A stretch of 64,000 nucleotides of DNA from Lota lota (Eukaryota; Chordata; Actinopteri; Gadiformes; Lotidae). Below are positions 10,102-21,613 of the stretch, one piece after another. The notes beneath the pieces are model-generated. The model made no database searches, was not told the origin of the DNA, and saw nothing but the letters and a program-made list of their open reading frames with translations. Location of the stretch: assembly GCA_026745465.1 (NCBI GenBank), contig JACYXH010000359.1:571501-635500 (forward strand), written 5' to 3'. A program made the translations under genes and the position numbers. Positions within the stretch are counted from its first letter, which is position 1; every line of letters begins with the position of its first letter.

Positions 10102-12349
10102 GTCAACCTAAAAGTGCGTTTGTGGCGCTATCCACCGTGCTGAATTCTAAAGCGCAATTTACGTCCCTCCTCATCAATCATTCAATTACTTAATTGCGTC
10201 ATATTGCCCCTGATATTAACAATAACAACACAAACTTTGGCTGAAGAGGTGTAAGTGTTAATCCACAAAAACCGTTCAATGGACCTGGCATAGCTGATAA
10301 CTGCACAAGGGGGATATACAGAAGGAAGGGAGGTAGGGAGGGCGGGGAAGGTTTTGGTTTTGTTTGATGGGTCACAGTAAAAACACGTTGGATCTCATCT
10401 GTTGATCGAATTATGAGCACAAAGTATTTCCTTCTTCAATTAGAAGCAAAATAACATTTTCTTGCTTCAAAACTGTGTGAATATTTGAGCCTGATAATAA
10501 AAAAGACCAAACATCCAATTGATTATCCTGGATAGTTCATTTAGATAGTCAGTAACAGCCTGCAGTCACCACAGGGTCTACTGTTAAAGTACATTATTCT
10601 CCTAAAATAACACTTTTATTTGATAGGGCAACAGGAAAATAATTAATTTGCTGTGCTCTCTGGACTGGAATGGTCAAGAAATAAGTTTTAGAAGCGTTGA
10701 GAATTTAGAATTAACCCTCAGAGTGCAGAATGTGAGAGCACTTAAAAAAAATGCTGTTACTCCTCTTAGGAAAAGGAGTCTAATATCTGTAGAAGAGCAA
10801 GCAGTTCAAGAACAAGGTCTCCACCATTTCTCCACAAGATCTTCACAAGGTTTTCATAAAGTCTTCACAAAGTCTTTGTAAGGTATTCAAAAGGTCTCAA
10901 AACGTTTTCCACAAGATCTTTAGGTCTTCAAGAGGTTTCTCCATATGTGCTTCACAAGGTCTTCACCGGTTTGGGAAGCTAGGATATCTCTAGGAAGTAA
11001 AATCATTTTATTTTATTTTAGACCTTTTTGGACCTCACATATTTCAGGTTTTTTTGGAACTCAGCAGTTTTGTATCCCCAAACCGTTTTATCATGCAACC
11101 CATCAATACAATATTCCCTCCTAACGATGCTAAGCTTGCCCATCCCATGTGGTTTTAAAGTTCCAGTCAAAAGCGATGAGCAGGTTCTGCACACGGTTCA
11201 AAAGGTTAACACCATGCCCTCTGAGTAGCACTTGACTTTCCCCACATCTACAGCGTAAGAGAAAATAAAAGGTACAATATGAAGAAGACTATATAACGGA
11301 TCTATCATCCCACCAAATAGCGCTGTCCCATCTTCAAGGCAACAAGATAATTGCCTGTGAAAAATTGCCTCAGCGACATCTACGCTGCCAGCATCTTTTT
11401 CTTTACTTATGTTGCTCCTAATTGGATTGAATTTAAGATGGTTTGGTGTTCCGGTGAGAATGCAGTACCCCTTTAATTGTCTCAGCAGGGGTCTGGGACG
11501 GGGGTGGGGGGGGAAGGGGGGGGGGGGGGGGGTGGTGCTGGTCATTGTAAGGAATGTGAATTGTAAATTGTACATCTCAGAACAGGTCAACAATAAAGAT
11601 GCTGCTTCTTTTTTCATGATCCTTGTTTCTTCCTGTATCAAACCGGCTGCACCTGCTACAATATCTTGCCACACCATTTTCCACAAGCCTTGTTAGAGGC
11701 TCAGGACTTTTGACATTTTTCTCAATGGTGCTAGTTTAAAAAAATGTAGAAGCTAGAAATAACAGACAGCCATTTTGGAATAAACAACATGTCAATGTTG
11801 ACATGACAACCAGTGCATGACCATTTGACCGACTGCAGAGAGCAAATGAGAGGGGGGCTGTAAGTGACTCATGTGGGGATGAACGCAGCTGCTGGGGCCA
11901 GCTGGGGGCCTTTGCTCTAATGGGATTCAGCTGAGCTCAGAGGGCGTGACAGCCAATCTCTATAGGAATAAAACATACACTTGTACCTTACATGCGCTAA
12001 CTAAAAACAAATGAAGACTGTTTAACCATTTTACCAAAGTACATTCAATTTAAAAACCCAGTTGTTTCAGTTGCATTTCTGGGATTTGATAGGGAGGATA
12101 ATTATCTTTAACTCTAAAGATGTAGTATATTATTAGTTGACTAACAGACAGGACTGTTACCGGAACACAATTTTAATACCAGGATAGTCTCTCTTAAGAC
12201 CCTTGCATTTATTTACTTAAGCTGAACAGCCAATCCGAGTGATTTCTCTCACCGATGGCATCTGTCCCGAAATGATGAATGGGCCCGAAAAAACGCAGAC
12301 AAGGGCCTTTACATATTTGATGTACCATTTGGTGCACACTTTCTTTGTT
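10095..12349. other. Non-coding stretch
   Basis: No gene recognised. It holds the degenerate tandem repeat at 10820-10972 and a G-rich tract at about 11500-11536. The frame 11198-11686 (minus) runs through that tract and has no recognisable domain. Confidence 0.5.
10820..10972. repeat. Degenerate tandem repeat of a TCTTCACAAGG word
   Basis: About ten imperfect copies of a 12-14 base word (TCTTCACAAGG, TTTTCATAAAG, TCTTCACAAAG, TCTTTGTAAGG, TCTTCAAGAGG, CTTCACAAGG). Confidence 0.75.
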
Positions 12350-12432
12350 GACACGGGGGTGTCTCACAGGGGGAATCGAACCCCTAACACTGGCAGTGAG
12401 GCCATGTTCTACCAGCTGCATTTTACCGATTT
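12350..12432 (-). mobile_element. tRNA-like SINE head (minus strand)
   Basis: Read on the minus strand this contains TGCAGCTGGTAGAACATGG (A-box like) and, about 30 bases on, GGTTCGATTCC (a perfect B-box). The spacing fits a tRNA-derived promoter, but the arms do not pair into a normal cloverleaf, so a SINE head is more likely than a functional tRNA gene. Confidence 0.5.
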
Positions 12433-13027
12433 TGCAAAAGTGTCAGCCACTTACTTCTAAAGACAAACTGACTCATGTGTACTGTCAGTCTAAAACACAA
12501 TTTCCAATTGCAGGCAACAAACACAATGTTCTTTGAATCTATTTTCCCAAAACCATCTTCCAACAATCTTTTAATTCAAAGTACTTTGTTTGGTGAAATT
12601 ATCTTCCGTCCCTATTTTTATTTATTTTTTTATAAATGCCTATTTCCATCATACCCAGGGCAGTCGACTTAGCGGTGGCTTGAGTTTTGATTTGTTTACC
12701 CACTATTTCCTCAGCGGAGCAGGACTGCTCCTTAGCAGCAATGCAGCTTTGTTTCCGTGGCAATGATGCCAGGTCTCTCAGGGGAACGCAATTCAAGAAA
12801 AAAGAAAACGAAAAAAAAACATCTCGGCTAGAGATGCTCTGCATCCCAAATGACCCTCCTTCTCTTGGATCTCCATATGTATGAGTGGCTTGTACTTGAC
12901 TTGAGGGTAGGATGAAAAAAAAACATTTCAGTAAACATTATGGGTACTCCTAACTGAAGCTGGAAATGACACCCTACTCCCCCCCCTCCTCAATCACCCA
13001 CCTCTGACATCATCCCAGGGAGAGGAA
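12433..13027. other. Non-coding stretch
   Basis: No gene or repeat family recognised; there are A-rich runs near 12810 and 12914. Confidence 0.45.
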
Positions 13028-13172
13028 GTGAGAGAGAGAGAGAGAGGGAGAGAGAGAGGTAGAGAGAAGGGGGGGGAGAGAGAGAGGTAGAAAGAGAGAC
13101 GAGAGCGTGGGGTACAGAGAGTGAGAGAGATTGAGAGAAAGAAAAAGAGGTAGAGGGAGGTAGAGAGAGTGT
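13028..13172. repeat. (GA)n-rich imperfect microsatellite
   Basis: GA dinucleotides with interspersed GGTAGA words. It produces long Ser/Leu frames on the minus strand that are not genes. Confidence 0.9.
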
Positions 13173-13323
13173 AATGGAAATGTCCATAAGACATGTTGTT
13201 CGCAAGACACTAAGACACTGAAACCTCTTAGTTGTTATCTATATTAGCCAAGGTTCTGTTTGTACTGCGCTTTTCGCCCTTGGGGGGGGGGACTGAGACA
13301 ACCTCGGCTCAAATGCAGCAATA

Positions 13324-13416
13324 CCACGAGCTACATCGAGTTCTTTCAACTCCGGGATACCAAGAGCTACACGCACTAGAGTTCTTCCAACTCCGAGGAT
13401 GCCACGAGCTACCTTC
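13324..13416. repeat. Short tandem duplication (unit about 45 bp)
   Basis: CCACGAGCTAC, GAGTTCTTTCAACTCCG, then CCAAGAGCTAC, GAGTTCTTCCAACTCCG, then CCACGAGCTAC: two full imperfect units and part of a third. Confidence 0.8.
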
Positions 13417-13699
13417 CTGAGATGGCCCAAAAAGACCTACTGGCATCTCCCTATCTACAGTTGTACCCTTAAGGACGTTTGCCTGCTCTTAACACCGGAG
13501 TGCGCCCACTGTTCGGGGCTCACTACAGCGCTTCAACCTTTGTATGCTTGACCTGTTGTGTGGCCTCTCTGCGCAGAGACTATCTTTACTTTATACTATT
13601 CTTACTCTTTATTACAATAAACTCTTTAAGTTTATTCTGAGTTACGGTGTCAATACAGCTCAAAGAATTTCCACCACAAGAGATAAAGGTACAAATGGA

Positions 13700-13752
13700 G
13701 GAAAAGAGAGAGAGAGAGAGAGAGAGAGAGCGGCAGAGAAAAAGAGAGAGAA
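13700..13752. repeat. (GA)n microsatellite
   Basis: GA dinucleotides with one CGGCAG interruption. The AATAAACTC at about 13616 upstream could be a polyadenylation signal of an old LTR, but no paired LTR was found. Confidence 0.85.
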
Positions 13753-13852
13753 GGTGGGAGCTGTCGCCGCGGTGCAACTTACCATACCAGGGGGACACCT
13801 GGGGAGCTCAGATGAAGTGCTGTGTCATGGGCCCCTCGATTATTGTATGTAG

Positions 13853-15622
13853 ACACTGGTGTACCTCACCCTCCACACCATCCCCAGACACCTCCCGACT
13901 CCCACGCCATGCTTTAAACGTATGATCTTCGGTGTGTCATGACTCGGGCCCACCAGGTACGATTGATCTCCCGTGATGGGTGGGGTCCCCCTCCCACCCA
14001 TCATGGGGAGGGAGAGAGGGGAGTGAGGGCAGGGCTTCGTTGTGGATGCGGTATGTACCGCTGTACTGGGTCCTTTCTGAAGGGGACTAATGATACAATA
14101 GTGGCAATGAGGCAGCCTGCAAGTAGGGGCCCTGGGGGGGGGCAGTAGGGATGGGAGGAAAGCTCTGTTCACGTATTAGCGTATGAACCGGTGGCCGCTG
14201 GTCCTGTACCCAAATGGTCACCAAACTGCATGCAACGTTTTGTTTGTTATTGTTTATTGAACTGTTCAATGTTAATTTTGTTATGATTCGGGTGGGGGGG
14301 CCCCCACACGACCCCCAGTCGAACCCATGGACAATCGATGGTCAGCTTGACAAGGCCATTAGTCAATGTGTCGATACGTTCATAAAAGGTGACCGTTAGT
14401 TGCCTCTCTCCTGCGCTGTTACACGTGCCACCATGCGATAACATTCAAGAGGACTAAAGAAAGACTGCGAGGCAACCAAGAGGTCATCATCTATCACGGA
14501 TTCATGCATGGATTTAATCTGATTATAGTCCAGCACCCATGCAGTACAGTTAAAACATTTTAGGAGAGGTCAACATGTGCACTTTCCTGTCATCCTCGCC
14601 TGTCTGCCGCATTCATCAGATGAACAAACAATAAACGAGGGGTCCATCCAGGGATTTAGTTGTTATGCAAACTACTGCGTTATATAAAGGGGCCATTAGC
14701 AGCCAGTTAAAAATCTTTGCAGGGGCCCACTGTGGACTCGTTGCAGGTACAGTGTGTGCCTGCAGGAATACATTTATGACTCTAGTGCTCACTCTTGGCA
14801 GCAACAAACCCCCAAAATATGTGTTGGGCATTAACAGTTTTGACATTAAGGATTTTTTCTCAACCATTAAAATGGAGCCTTTGAGTTTTGTTTTTCTTTT
14901 TTTACATAATTACACTTTACATTGACACGTGTTGACGGTTCAATTTAAACCTTTAAAATTAATCAAATAAGGCGCCCTGGTGGCAATGGTATTATTACAC
15001 TCAAATTTCATTAAGGTTAATTTACGAGGGTTTCACCCCTGACCTTTGTCTTGAGCAGGGTGATGGTGTTTTTAGAAGCCAGGGGGGCTTTAAAAAATGA
15101 ATTATGAGAGGAAAATTGGCAGGTGCTACAATGAACGAATACGCTAGAATAGTCAGTGTGGGGTTTTTAAATTTAAAAGTGTTTTAGTATTGTGTATTAT
15201 TTGATGAGACAGAAAACAGCACAATTAAACAATACAAACATCCAATAATATCAAGAACGACATCGGTGTAATCACCTCTCCTGGAGGGCTTGTTGCCTGT
15301 TTGGGTGTTTTTTAGTTTCAGCATAGTCCTTTGTGGCCCTGGCCTTCAGATTCTTCATACCTCTTCTGGCCAGACCCCATGGCATTCACATTCTGGGTGA
15401 TTTCAACCCAAATGTCTTTTTTCTTTTGGTTCGTCACTTCTCCACTCAGAAGAATTAAAACGTCCTACTATAGAGGCATAATGGCACCTGACACCCTCCA
15501 GCAGTGCGTTGGTTACCGTCACAGTGAAATTTGGTCCTTTTGAGTCCATGGTTCCACCTCTTTGGTGTAGTGAAGATAGACTGTATAGACCTTGGCCATG
15601 ATTGATTGATCTAATTGACAAT

Positions 15623-15625
<3 letters not shown>
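13853..15625. other. Non-coding stretch, no gene recognised
   Basis: Frames here are short and match no known family. The only simple repeat is the (TG)n that follows at 15626. Confidence 0.5.

Positions 15626-15656
<31 letters not shown>
15626..15656. repeat. (TG)n microsatellite
   Basis: Fifteen TG dinucleotides. Confidence 0.93.
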
Positions 15657-15661
<5 letters not shown>

Positions 15662-15811
15662 ACAATTTACACAGCCATCTTATTCAGTCATTCTCAGAGG
15701 ACTTGCAGAGAGGTACTGACATGGCAGGTATTGTCCATCGCTATCATGGGATTGCGAGGAGAGGATACCGTCAAAGGGTGTACGTCGGCACACACATCCA
15801 CAGATAGAGTG

Positions 15812-15964
15812 CAACATAATACTTGCCTGTAATGTCCTGCACAACATCGCTACCAGGCGCAATATCCCTCTCTGTGATGATGCTTATGATGCACCTGAGC
15901 CTGTTGAAGACCCAGACCAACCTCCGGCGTTCGTTCACATGAGGGACAGACTGGACGTGCAATA
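15812..15964 (+). pseudogene. Harbinger-like (HARBI1-type) transposase C-terminal fragment
   Basis: One frame reads CNIILACNVLHNIATRRNIPL and then an acidic tail (DDAYDAPEPVEDPDQPP) before a stop. The motif ILACNVLHN followed within a few residues by NIPL is typical of the last part of PIF/Harbinger transposases, after the third catalytic acid. The upstream catalytic core is not recognisable, so this is a short relic. Confidence 0.5.
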
Positions 15965-16034
15965 AGGTATGCAATTGTTCTTAACTACTTTTGACTAATT
16001 CATCTCAAATAATTAGTATACAGTGATAAATTAC

Positions 16035-16903
16035 TGTGTTAAGGGGGGCGTGGCTTAGCGCCGGCTGCAGATAGAACGGGCGGAGCGGCTCAATTGGGGT
16101 CACAGACGCAGCTGTAGGGGATGAGCACAATTAGGTAGTTATTAAAAAGACTGACATGTGTTGTGTTCTCCCCACAGTGAGGTCGGGTCCAACCACGCAA
16201 CTGGAGGTGGTTTGTCGCGTTGTGCCGGCTGGAGGTCGGGAGAGTTACTAAAGTGAAGTACGCGTCCGAGAAGGACAAGAGAGCATTGGTTTTCATTGGA
16301 GAGAAAATAAAGGACATGTCATGAGTCCAGCACCTTGAGCCTGTTTTGCCTTTGTTTCGTTTATCTCTCTACCTGAAGTCCAAATTTCCTGAGGTTCCTG
16401 AACACATCCCGGCTGATTCTCCAACTATGTTCACCTGCTGCAATCTGCACACCTTGTACTGATCTTCACCTCTGCACTATTTAAGTCATGACCAGACATC
16501 CATTCCCTGCCGGATCGTTAGCGTAACCAGTATGTTTGGCTCTCGTATCAAGCTTCAAGTTCTTGCATAGTAGTTGCTGTTTTTGTCTGTTTGCCTGTCG
16601 CTAATCTGCCGCCTACACCTCTGTCTACAGTTACTCACCTGGATTGTCTCACACCTGCCTGCCTGTCTGTCTACTTCACTGCAGCATTGTTGGATCAGCA
16701 CAAAGACCTCCAGCCTTCCAGCCTCACCCACTCCCGACCAACATTCAAAATCCAGCTTCCAAATAAACACTCAACTTGTAAATTCCAACTTACCTCGTCT
16801 TGGTCTGCTTTTGGGTTCCTGCACTAGACAAATCGTGACAGGACATTTATTTTGTTCACCTTCTGGTGTGTTTTTTTTACCCTGGCGTGTAGCCAGTGCT
16901 ACA
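16035..16903 (+). mobile_element. G1 5' LTR (interrupted)
   Basis: Starts TGTGTTAAGGGGGGCGTGG and ends GCTACA one base before the primer site. It aligns along its length with the LTR of G2 at 50193. Without the solo LTR inserted at 16317-16840 it is about 340 bp. Confidence 0.8.
16317..16840 (+). mobile_element. Solo LTR inserted in the G1 LTR (target duplication GGACA)
   Basis: Starts TGTCATGAG and ends CGTGACA, is 524 bp long, and is flanked by GGACA on both sides (16312-16316 and 16841-16845). The G2 LTR lacks it at the matching place, which confirms an insertion. It has TG/CA ends and no internal coding region. Confidence 0.85.
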
Positions 16904-16904
16904 G

Positions 16905-16922
16905 TGGTGCCTGAACAGCGAC
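16905..16922 (+). other. G1 primer-binding site, tRNA-Lys type
   Basis: TGGTGCCTGAACAGCGAC directly follows the LTR. The G2 form, TGGTGCCTGAACAGGGAC, differs from the classical tRNA-Lys3 primer site at two of 18 positions. These elements therefore appear to be primed by a host tRNA, unlike the sushi-like elements nearby. Confidence 0.65.
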
Positions 16923-16969
16923 CCATGTTCATTGTTTTATTTTTTTATTTTTTTTTTTCTTCTCCGGCG

Positions 16970-17833
16970 ATGGACGAGCAAGGTCCCGAGCCGCCATTGG
17001 CCCAGGCCCTGCGGCGAATCGCAGAGACCCAGGAGGGGCTCATCAGGGTCCCACCGCCAGCAGACCCAGGCGTTCTTGGAAATCAGTGCTCAGCATGCAG
17101 AAGAGCGGGCGGCATTTCGACAACTGAGGGTCGGCAGACGGACGGAGGCGAGGGAGGAGAGGCAGCACGACCCAAATCCGCTGACAAAGATGTCCCCCAG
17201 GATGACGTGGAGGCTTACTTGGAGGTGTCGAGAGGACAGCAGGGTGTGGGCGGGGCGAGTTCGGGGCTCGGCCTACCCTCTTGCGACGGATGCGCAACGA
17301 CGTGACGGGCGCTCCGCGCTAGGCTACGCGCTGTTTGACGAGATGGGCCTGACTGCGGCCCATGCCTAGCTGCCTGCTTGGTAGACCGCATTCGGTCTGC
17401 CGCCGGAGGGCCATCGCCGCTGGTTAAGAGCAGGCCTTAGGATCGGTGTACGTTGTAGGCCGGCCCTTGTGGCCACGCGCACCCGCTGGTAGACGCTGGC
17501 GCCCCAGGCGGAGGACCACCTGCGCTGCCCATTGGGACCGGGGCGGGGCAGGGGATTCCCCCGCAGCGCCAGTCCGCCCGGTTCCCCGACCACGGAGACA
17601 GCTGGAGGCATCGTGGCTCACACCCCCCACTCGCACGGACACCCACCCACCTGGCCCCCATACATCTGCACCGGTTCCCCATCCCAGGACCAAACGGGCC
17701 GGGCTGGTACCGGTCCCCTCCGGGCCCGGCCTCTGCCTCTAGGGCCCCTAACCCGCAGAGAGCTCCTCATCCGGCGGGACAGGAGTGTTGGCGGTGCGGA
17801 CAACCCGGACACCGGCAGTGGGACTGCCCCCAG
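16970..17833 (+). pseudogene. gag: G1 gag remnant with CCHC zinc knuckle
   Basis: The ATG at 16970 starts a frame (MDEQGPEPPLAQALRRIAET) that soon shifts. The capsid region is largely deleted relative to G2, and the SCAN-like segment is missing. Near 17786 the frame shared with the protease reads CWRCGQPGHRQWDC, a Cys-x2-Cys-x4-His-x4-Cys nucleic-acid-binding knuckle. Several frameshifts separate the start from the knuckle, so no functional Gag can be made. Confidence 0.7.
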
Positions 17834-18517
17834 ATGGAGGTGGGGCAGGTGGTCCGGGTGGCCGCGCCATCGGCCTCTTCTTCCGATCCGGAGGGTAGAT
17901 ACTGCATACCGGTAAGGATGCGAGGGAGTATCTACCAGGCGTTGCTGGATTCAGGGAGTGAGCAAACCCTGATCCACCAAAGCTTGGTTCGACCCGGGGC
18001 ACTGGTAGAAGCATCATGGGTGGAAATAAAATGTATTCCTGGGGATGTGCACAAATATCCAGTCGTGACCGTGGAAATTCGCTGCGGCGGGAAAAAGCAT
18101 AAAGTAAAGGGCGCGGTTAGCCCCCGCCTATCGCCCCTGCTATTAGAAACTGATTGGCCGGGCTTGAGCAGGTTAGTGAAGGAAGAGGGGACGCGTGCCA
18201 GACGGAAAGGGACATGTGGGATGTGCGCCGTTCTCAGTGGTGACGCAAGCTCTCCCGAGGTCAGGGAAGGGGAGGGGCCTCAGGAGGAGACTCCGGTAAT
18301 ACGGGTGTTCCCCCCGATGGACGACTTCCCCCTCGAACAGTCCCGGGACGACACATTGCGCTTCGCCTTCGACCGTGTCGTTTCCATCGATGGCCAGAAG
18401 GTGTCACCCGAGACCGTGCTAGCACATCCGTATTTTGCGATGGTGAGGGACAGGCTTTACCGAGTGAGTCGGGACACTCAATCAGGAGAAGAAGTGAGCC
18501 AGTTGCTCATCCCATAA
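17834..18517 (+). pseudogene. pol: G1 pol part 1: aspartic protease and linker
   Basis: The frame continues from the gag knuckle. [13 protein letters not shown] is the aspartic protease active-site motif (D-S-G), followed by the usual beta-strand pattern. A less conserved linker leads to HPYFAMVRDRLYRV, which in Gmr1-like elements precedes the integrase. A TAA at 18515-18517 interrupts what is otherwise an unbroken frame into the integrase. Confidence 0.82.
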
Positions 18518-19441
18518 AGCCGCCGGGAAATGGTTTTCCAGGCGGCTCATCACAGCCCGATGGCAGGTCACCTAGGCTGCGATAAGACACGGAACCGGCT
18601 CATGGCCCGCTTCTATTGGCTGGGCATTCACGGGGATGTACGTCGGTGGTGTGCATCCTGCCGTGAGTGTCAGCTAGTCAACCCAAAAGTGCCTTTGCGC
18701 CCTCTACCACTGGTTGAGATCCCCTTCGAAAGAATTGGTATGGATCTCATCGGCCCATTAGACCGTAGTGCACGGGGACATCGATTTGCATTGGTCATTG
18801 TGGACTATTCAACCCGGTATCCTGAAGCAGTGCCCCTGCGCTCTATCTCCGCGAAGAGCGTAGTGCAGGTGCTTTTTCACTTAATCTCCCAAGTCGGAAT
18901 CCCGAAAGAGATTCTGACTGATCAAGGCACTACGTTTATGTCACGCACACTCCGGGAGTTGTATGGGTTACTCGGGATAAAAGCGATCCGAACCAGCGTG
19001 TACCATCCCCAGACAGACGGCCTGGTGGAAAGGTTTAACAAGACGTTAAATTCCATGCTGCGTAAGTTCGTACACGAAGATAGTCGTAATTGGGATAAAT
19101 GGCTCGACCCTCTGTTATTCGCAGTACGGGAGGTGCCCCAGGCCTCCACGGGGTTTTCCCCATTCGAGTTGTTGTTCGGTAAGCGACCGAGGGGCGTGTT
19201 GGACCTACTTAAAGAAAACTGGGAGGAGGGTCCAAGCGCCAGTAAGAATGAAATTCAGTACGTGATGGACCTGAGAGCAAAACTCCATGCACTGGGATGG
19301 GTTTCACGGGAGAATTTGCTTCAGGCCCAGGAACGTCAGCAACAGCTGTATGACAGAGGGACTCGGCTGAGACAATTCGCACCGGGAGATAAAGTACTTG
19401 TATTGCTCCCAACATCCAGCTCGAAATTACTCGCGAAGTGA
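18518..19441 (+). pseudogene. pol: G1 pol part 2: integrase
   Basis: The N-terminal HHCC zinc finger is complete (H-x-x-x-x-x-H in HHSPMAGH, then CASC). The catalytic triad is D at 18743 (GMDLIGP), D at 18920 (LTDQGTTF) and E at 19028 (GLVERFN); the D-to-E spacing is 35 residues, the classical DD35E. The core is intact at sequence level. A TGA at 19439-19441 interrupts the frame just before the QGPF motif of the GPY/F module. An integrase ahead of RT is the diagnostic feature of this element. Confidence 0.88.
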
Positions 19442-20012
19442 CAAGGACCCTTTGTGGTCACACGGCGAATCGGGGATGTTGACTATGAGGTTGAACGTTC
19501 CGACAGGGGGGGATCGCGGCAGATCTACCACCTCAACCTACTGAAAGGTTGGAAGGAGGCGCGGCCAGTGGCCATGGTAACCTCGGTGGCCCGGGAGGAC
19601 GAGTTTGGTCCGGAGGTGACCGGGCCGGGCCGGCCGTCCCGGGTCCCCTGTGATGGGTCACTGGCGCCGCACCAGAGAGCCGAGGTCGCTGAGCTGCAAC
19701 ACCGGTTTGCGGACGTCTTCTCCTCCCGGCCGGGACGCACGACGCTCATTGACCACCGCCTCGAAACATCCCCCGGCGTGACGGTTAGAATGCGTCCGTA
19801 TAGGTTGCCAGAACACAAACGCAAAATGGTTCAGGCGGAATTAAAATCTCTGCTGGATATGGGGGTAATAGAAGAGTCGCACAGCGGATGGTCCAGTCCG
19901 ATCGTACTGGTACGTAAGTCCGACTGGTCCATCCGGTTCTGTGTCGACTACCGCAAGGTGAATAGTGTGTCCAAATTCGATGCGTATCCCATGCCACGGG
20001 TCGACGAACTCC
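19442..20012 (+). pseudogene. pol: G1 pol part 3: GPY/F module and N-terminal reverse transcriptase, truncated
   Basis: The frame continues after the TGA with QGPFVVTRRIGDVDYEV (GPY/F module), a linker, then the start of RT: ADVFSSRPGRTTLIDHRLET, PYRLPEHKR, LLDMGVIEESHSGWSSPIVL and IRFCVDYRKVN. It ends at DELLD, before the catalytic YxDD block. The break coincides with BEL/Pao sequence on the other strand, sharing CTGGATCCA at the joint. Confidence 0.85.
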
Positions 20013-21613
20013 TGGATCCAACTTCTGTGCATAGGGTAGGTTGTGTGGACCATTCACAGACTTTTATGAACTCTGATAATGTCCCCACCAAAGAGAAGCA
20101 TAATTGGGGCTTGTGGGTCGAAGTCTGGGATTAGGCGTGCCACTGATTTAAGGTGTGCATGATGAATAGCCACATCAGAGGTTGGAATCTCTTCTCTATT
20201 GTTAGGAATGTCATTACATTCTATGAGGCTTGGATGCAGACAGTTCCATCAAGAGATTCCACTTCATAGCCACTGGCCCTTCTTCCTGCTGATTCCTTTA
20301 CTCCAGCGCATGTTCTCAATGAGCACTCGGACTTTGGTCACTGAACACTTCAAACAACTGTGAGCAAACGATTGACCTGTTACTCTGCTCATTCAGGATT
20401 GCATACAGTTTCACTGCTTTGTCTCTGTGGCCAGCTGGATAGACTTTATTTTGGACATATTTTGGAGCAAGATCGGCCTGTCAGATCTCTGCCACAGAAC
20501 TTTGTGCATTTGGTGGTAACCTGAGATCGAGGTGAAGTTTCCTCCTCCCCGCCGTGCTCAGGAGCAGGGTCCATCTCTTTCATCCAGGATGTGGGTCCAG
20601 GATGAAGCGCTGTGTGGTGTCTCTCACTGTTACATTCAGAACATTGAACTTTGACTTCACAGTTCTTTGTGATATGTGAGGACGAAGAACAGCATTTAAT
20701 GCACACATTGTTCTCTTTCAAGAATGTCTTACGAGCTTCAAGGTGCTTTGCTCAGAATGCACGGTACTTACGCAGAGGGTAGGGTTTTCCATGAATGGGA
20801 CAAAGTTTATTGTAGTCATCTGATTTTGTTGGGGGCTCGTCAGTATCAGAAGTGGCTCTGGAAACTATTTCTGTTTTGAGACTTCTCATTGTTTGGCTTC
20901 CAGGCTGTCTTCTCAGTCCTAGCAGCCATGTCTGTGTGAAAGAGGAAGTTGAAGCTTGGATCATTCCTAACGTGAGCCTCCTTGCTAACAAAGTAAACAA
21001 AGTAGGCAAAGGGAGGATAGGGAACCCAATGATGCCACTTGTAGGATGCAGCAACTGATGTCCACTTCTCTTGCAGACGAAATGGGAGCTTCTGGGTTAG
21101 CTTTTGGGTTGACGCCTCTTGCCGTGTCAAGAAAGAGAACCTAGGCAAGTTTCCTTCAGCCTTAGCTGACTGAAGTTCCATTAGATCACTTAACTTTGTT
21201 AGGTTTTAACCTTGCTAATAATCTCGGTTTGTTATTTTTGGAAAGGTGTCAATTTGTTTCAACAGAGCATCTTCTATCACTTCTGCTGAGCCATACATTT
21301 GTTCGAGTCTGTGTCATGTCGTTGCTAATCCTGCTTCTGGATGATTGTGTCTTGATCTTATTTGTTCGACATGTTCTGCTGACTCATTGTTGAGCCACTT
21401 TAGCAGAAAATCCATCTCCTTGCTTGGTGTCAGATTTAAACCACTGGTGGCAGTCTGAAATGAACGTTTCCAGGCTTTGTAGTTCTGAGGTTGTCATTAA
21501 ATTGAAGTATGCCTGTAGCCACAAGCTCACGATGAGGAAGGTTAGAAAGTCATTTATGTTCGGACTGCCATTATATACAATTTGGAGATATTGGGGTAGG
21601 ATAAGGGAGTAGG
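20010..21613 (-). mobile_element. gag: BEL/Pao retrotransposon remnant: gag C-part and protease start
   Basis: Read on the minus strand from 21613 down, the pieces follow the order of a BEL/Pao Gag: a capsid-like region (YKAWKRSF, EMDFLLKWLNNES, EVIEDALLKQIDTFPKI, LQEKWTSVAASYKWHHWVPYPP, VRNDPSFNF), then CPIHGKPYPLRKYRAF and the zinc-knuckle block CIKCCSSSSHITKNC with CSECNSERHHTALHPGP. Below that, protease-like pieces (QSNRSFA, PTSDVAIHH, LRSV-type spacing) end at NGPHNLPYAQKLDPG near 20010. There are stops and frameshifts throughout. Element S1 splits it at 21613/27012. Confidence 0.75.

Larger units (their letters stand above)
16035..20012 (+). mobile_element. G1: truncated Gmr1-like Ty3/Gypsy retrotransposon (LTR-gag-PR-INT-RT)
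   Basis: The order read from the sequence is 5' LTR, tRNA-type primer site, gag remnant with CCHC knuckle, aspartic protease, integrase, then the start of reverse transcriptase. Integrase before RT is the reverse of ordinary Gypsy elements and is the mark of the Gmr1 group first described from Atlantic cod. The element breaks off inside RT at about 20012, where minus-strand BEL/Pao sequence begins. The pol part is one frame with only two stops (18515 and 19439), so it is not very old. No 3' LTR is left. A second, shorter copy of the family is G2 (50193-52564). Confidence 0.85.

Noticed and set aside
12350-12432. Possible tRNA gene on the minus strand
   Set aside because: B-box is perfect, but the stems of a cloverleaf cannot be formed convincingly; a SINE head is more likely.
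13236-13720. Possible solo LTR with AATAAA near 13616
   Set aside because: No matching ends, no target duplication and no second copy in the window could be found.
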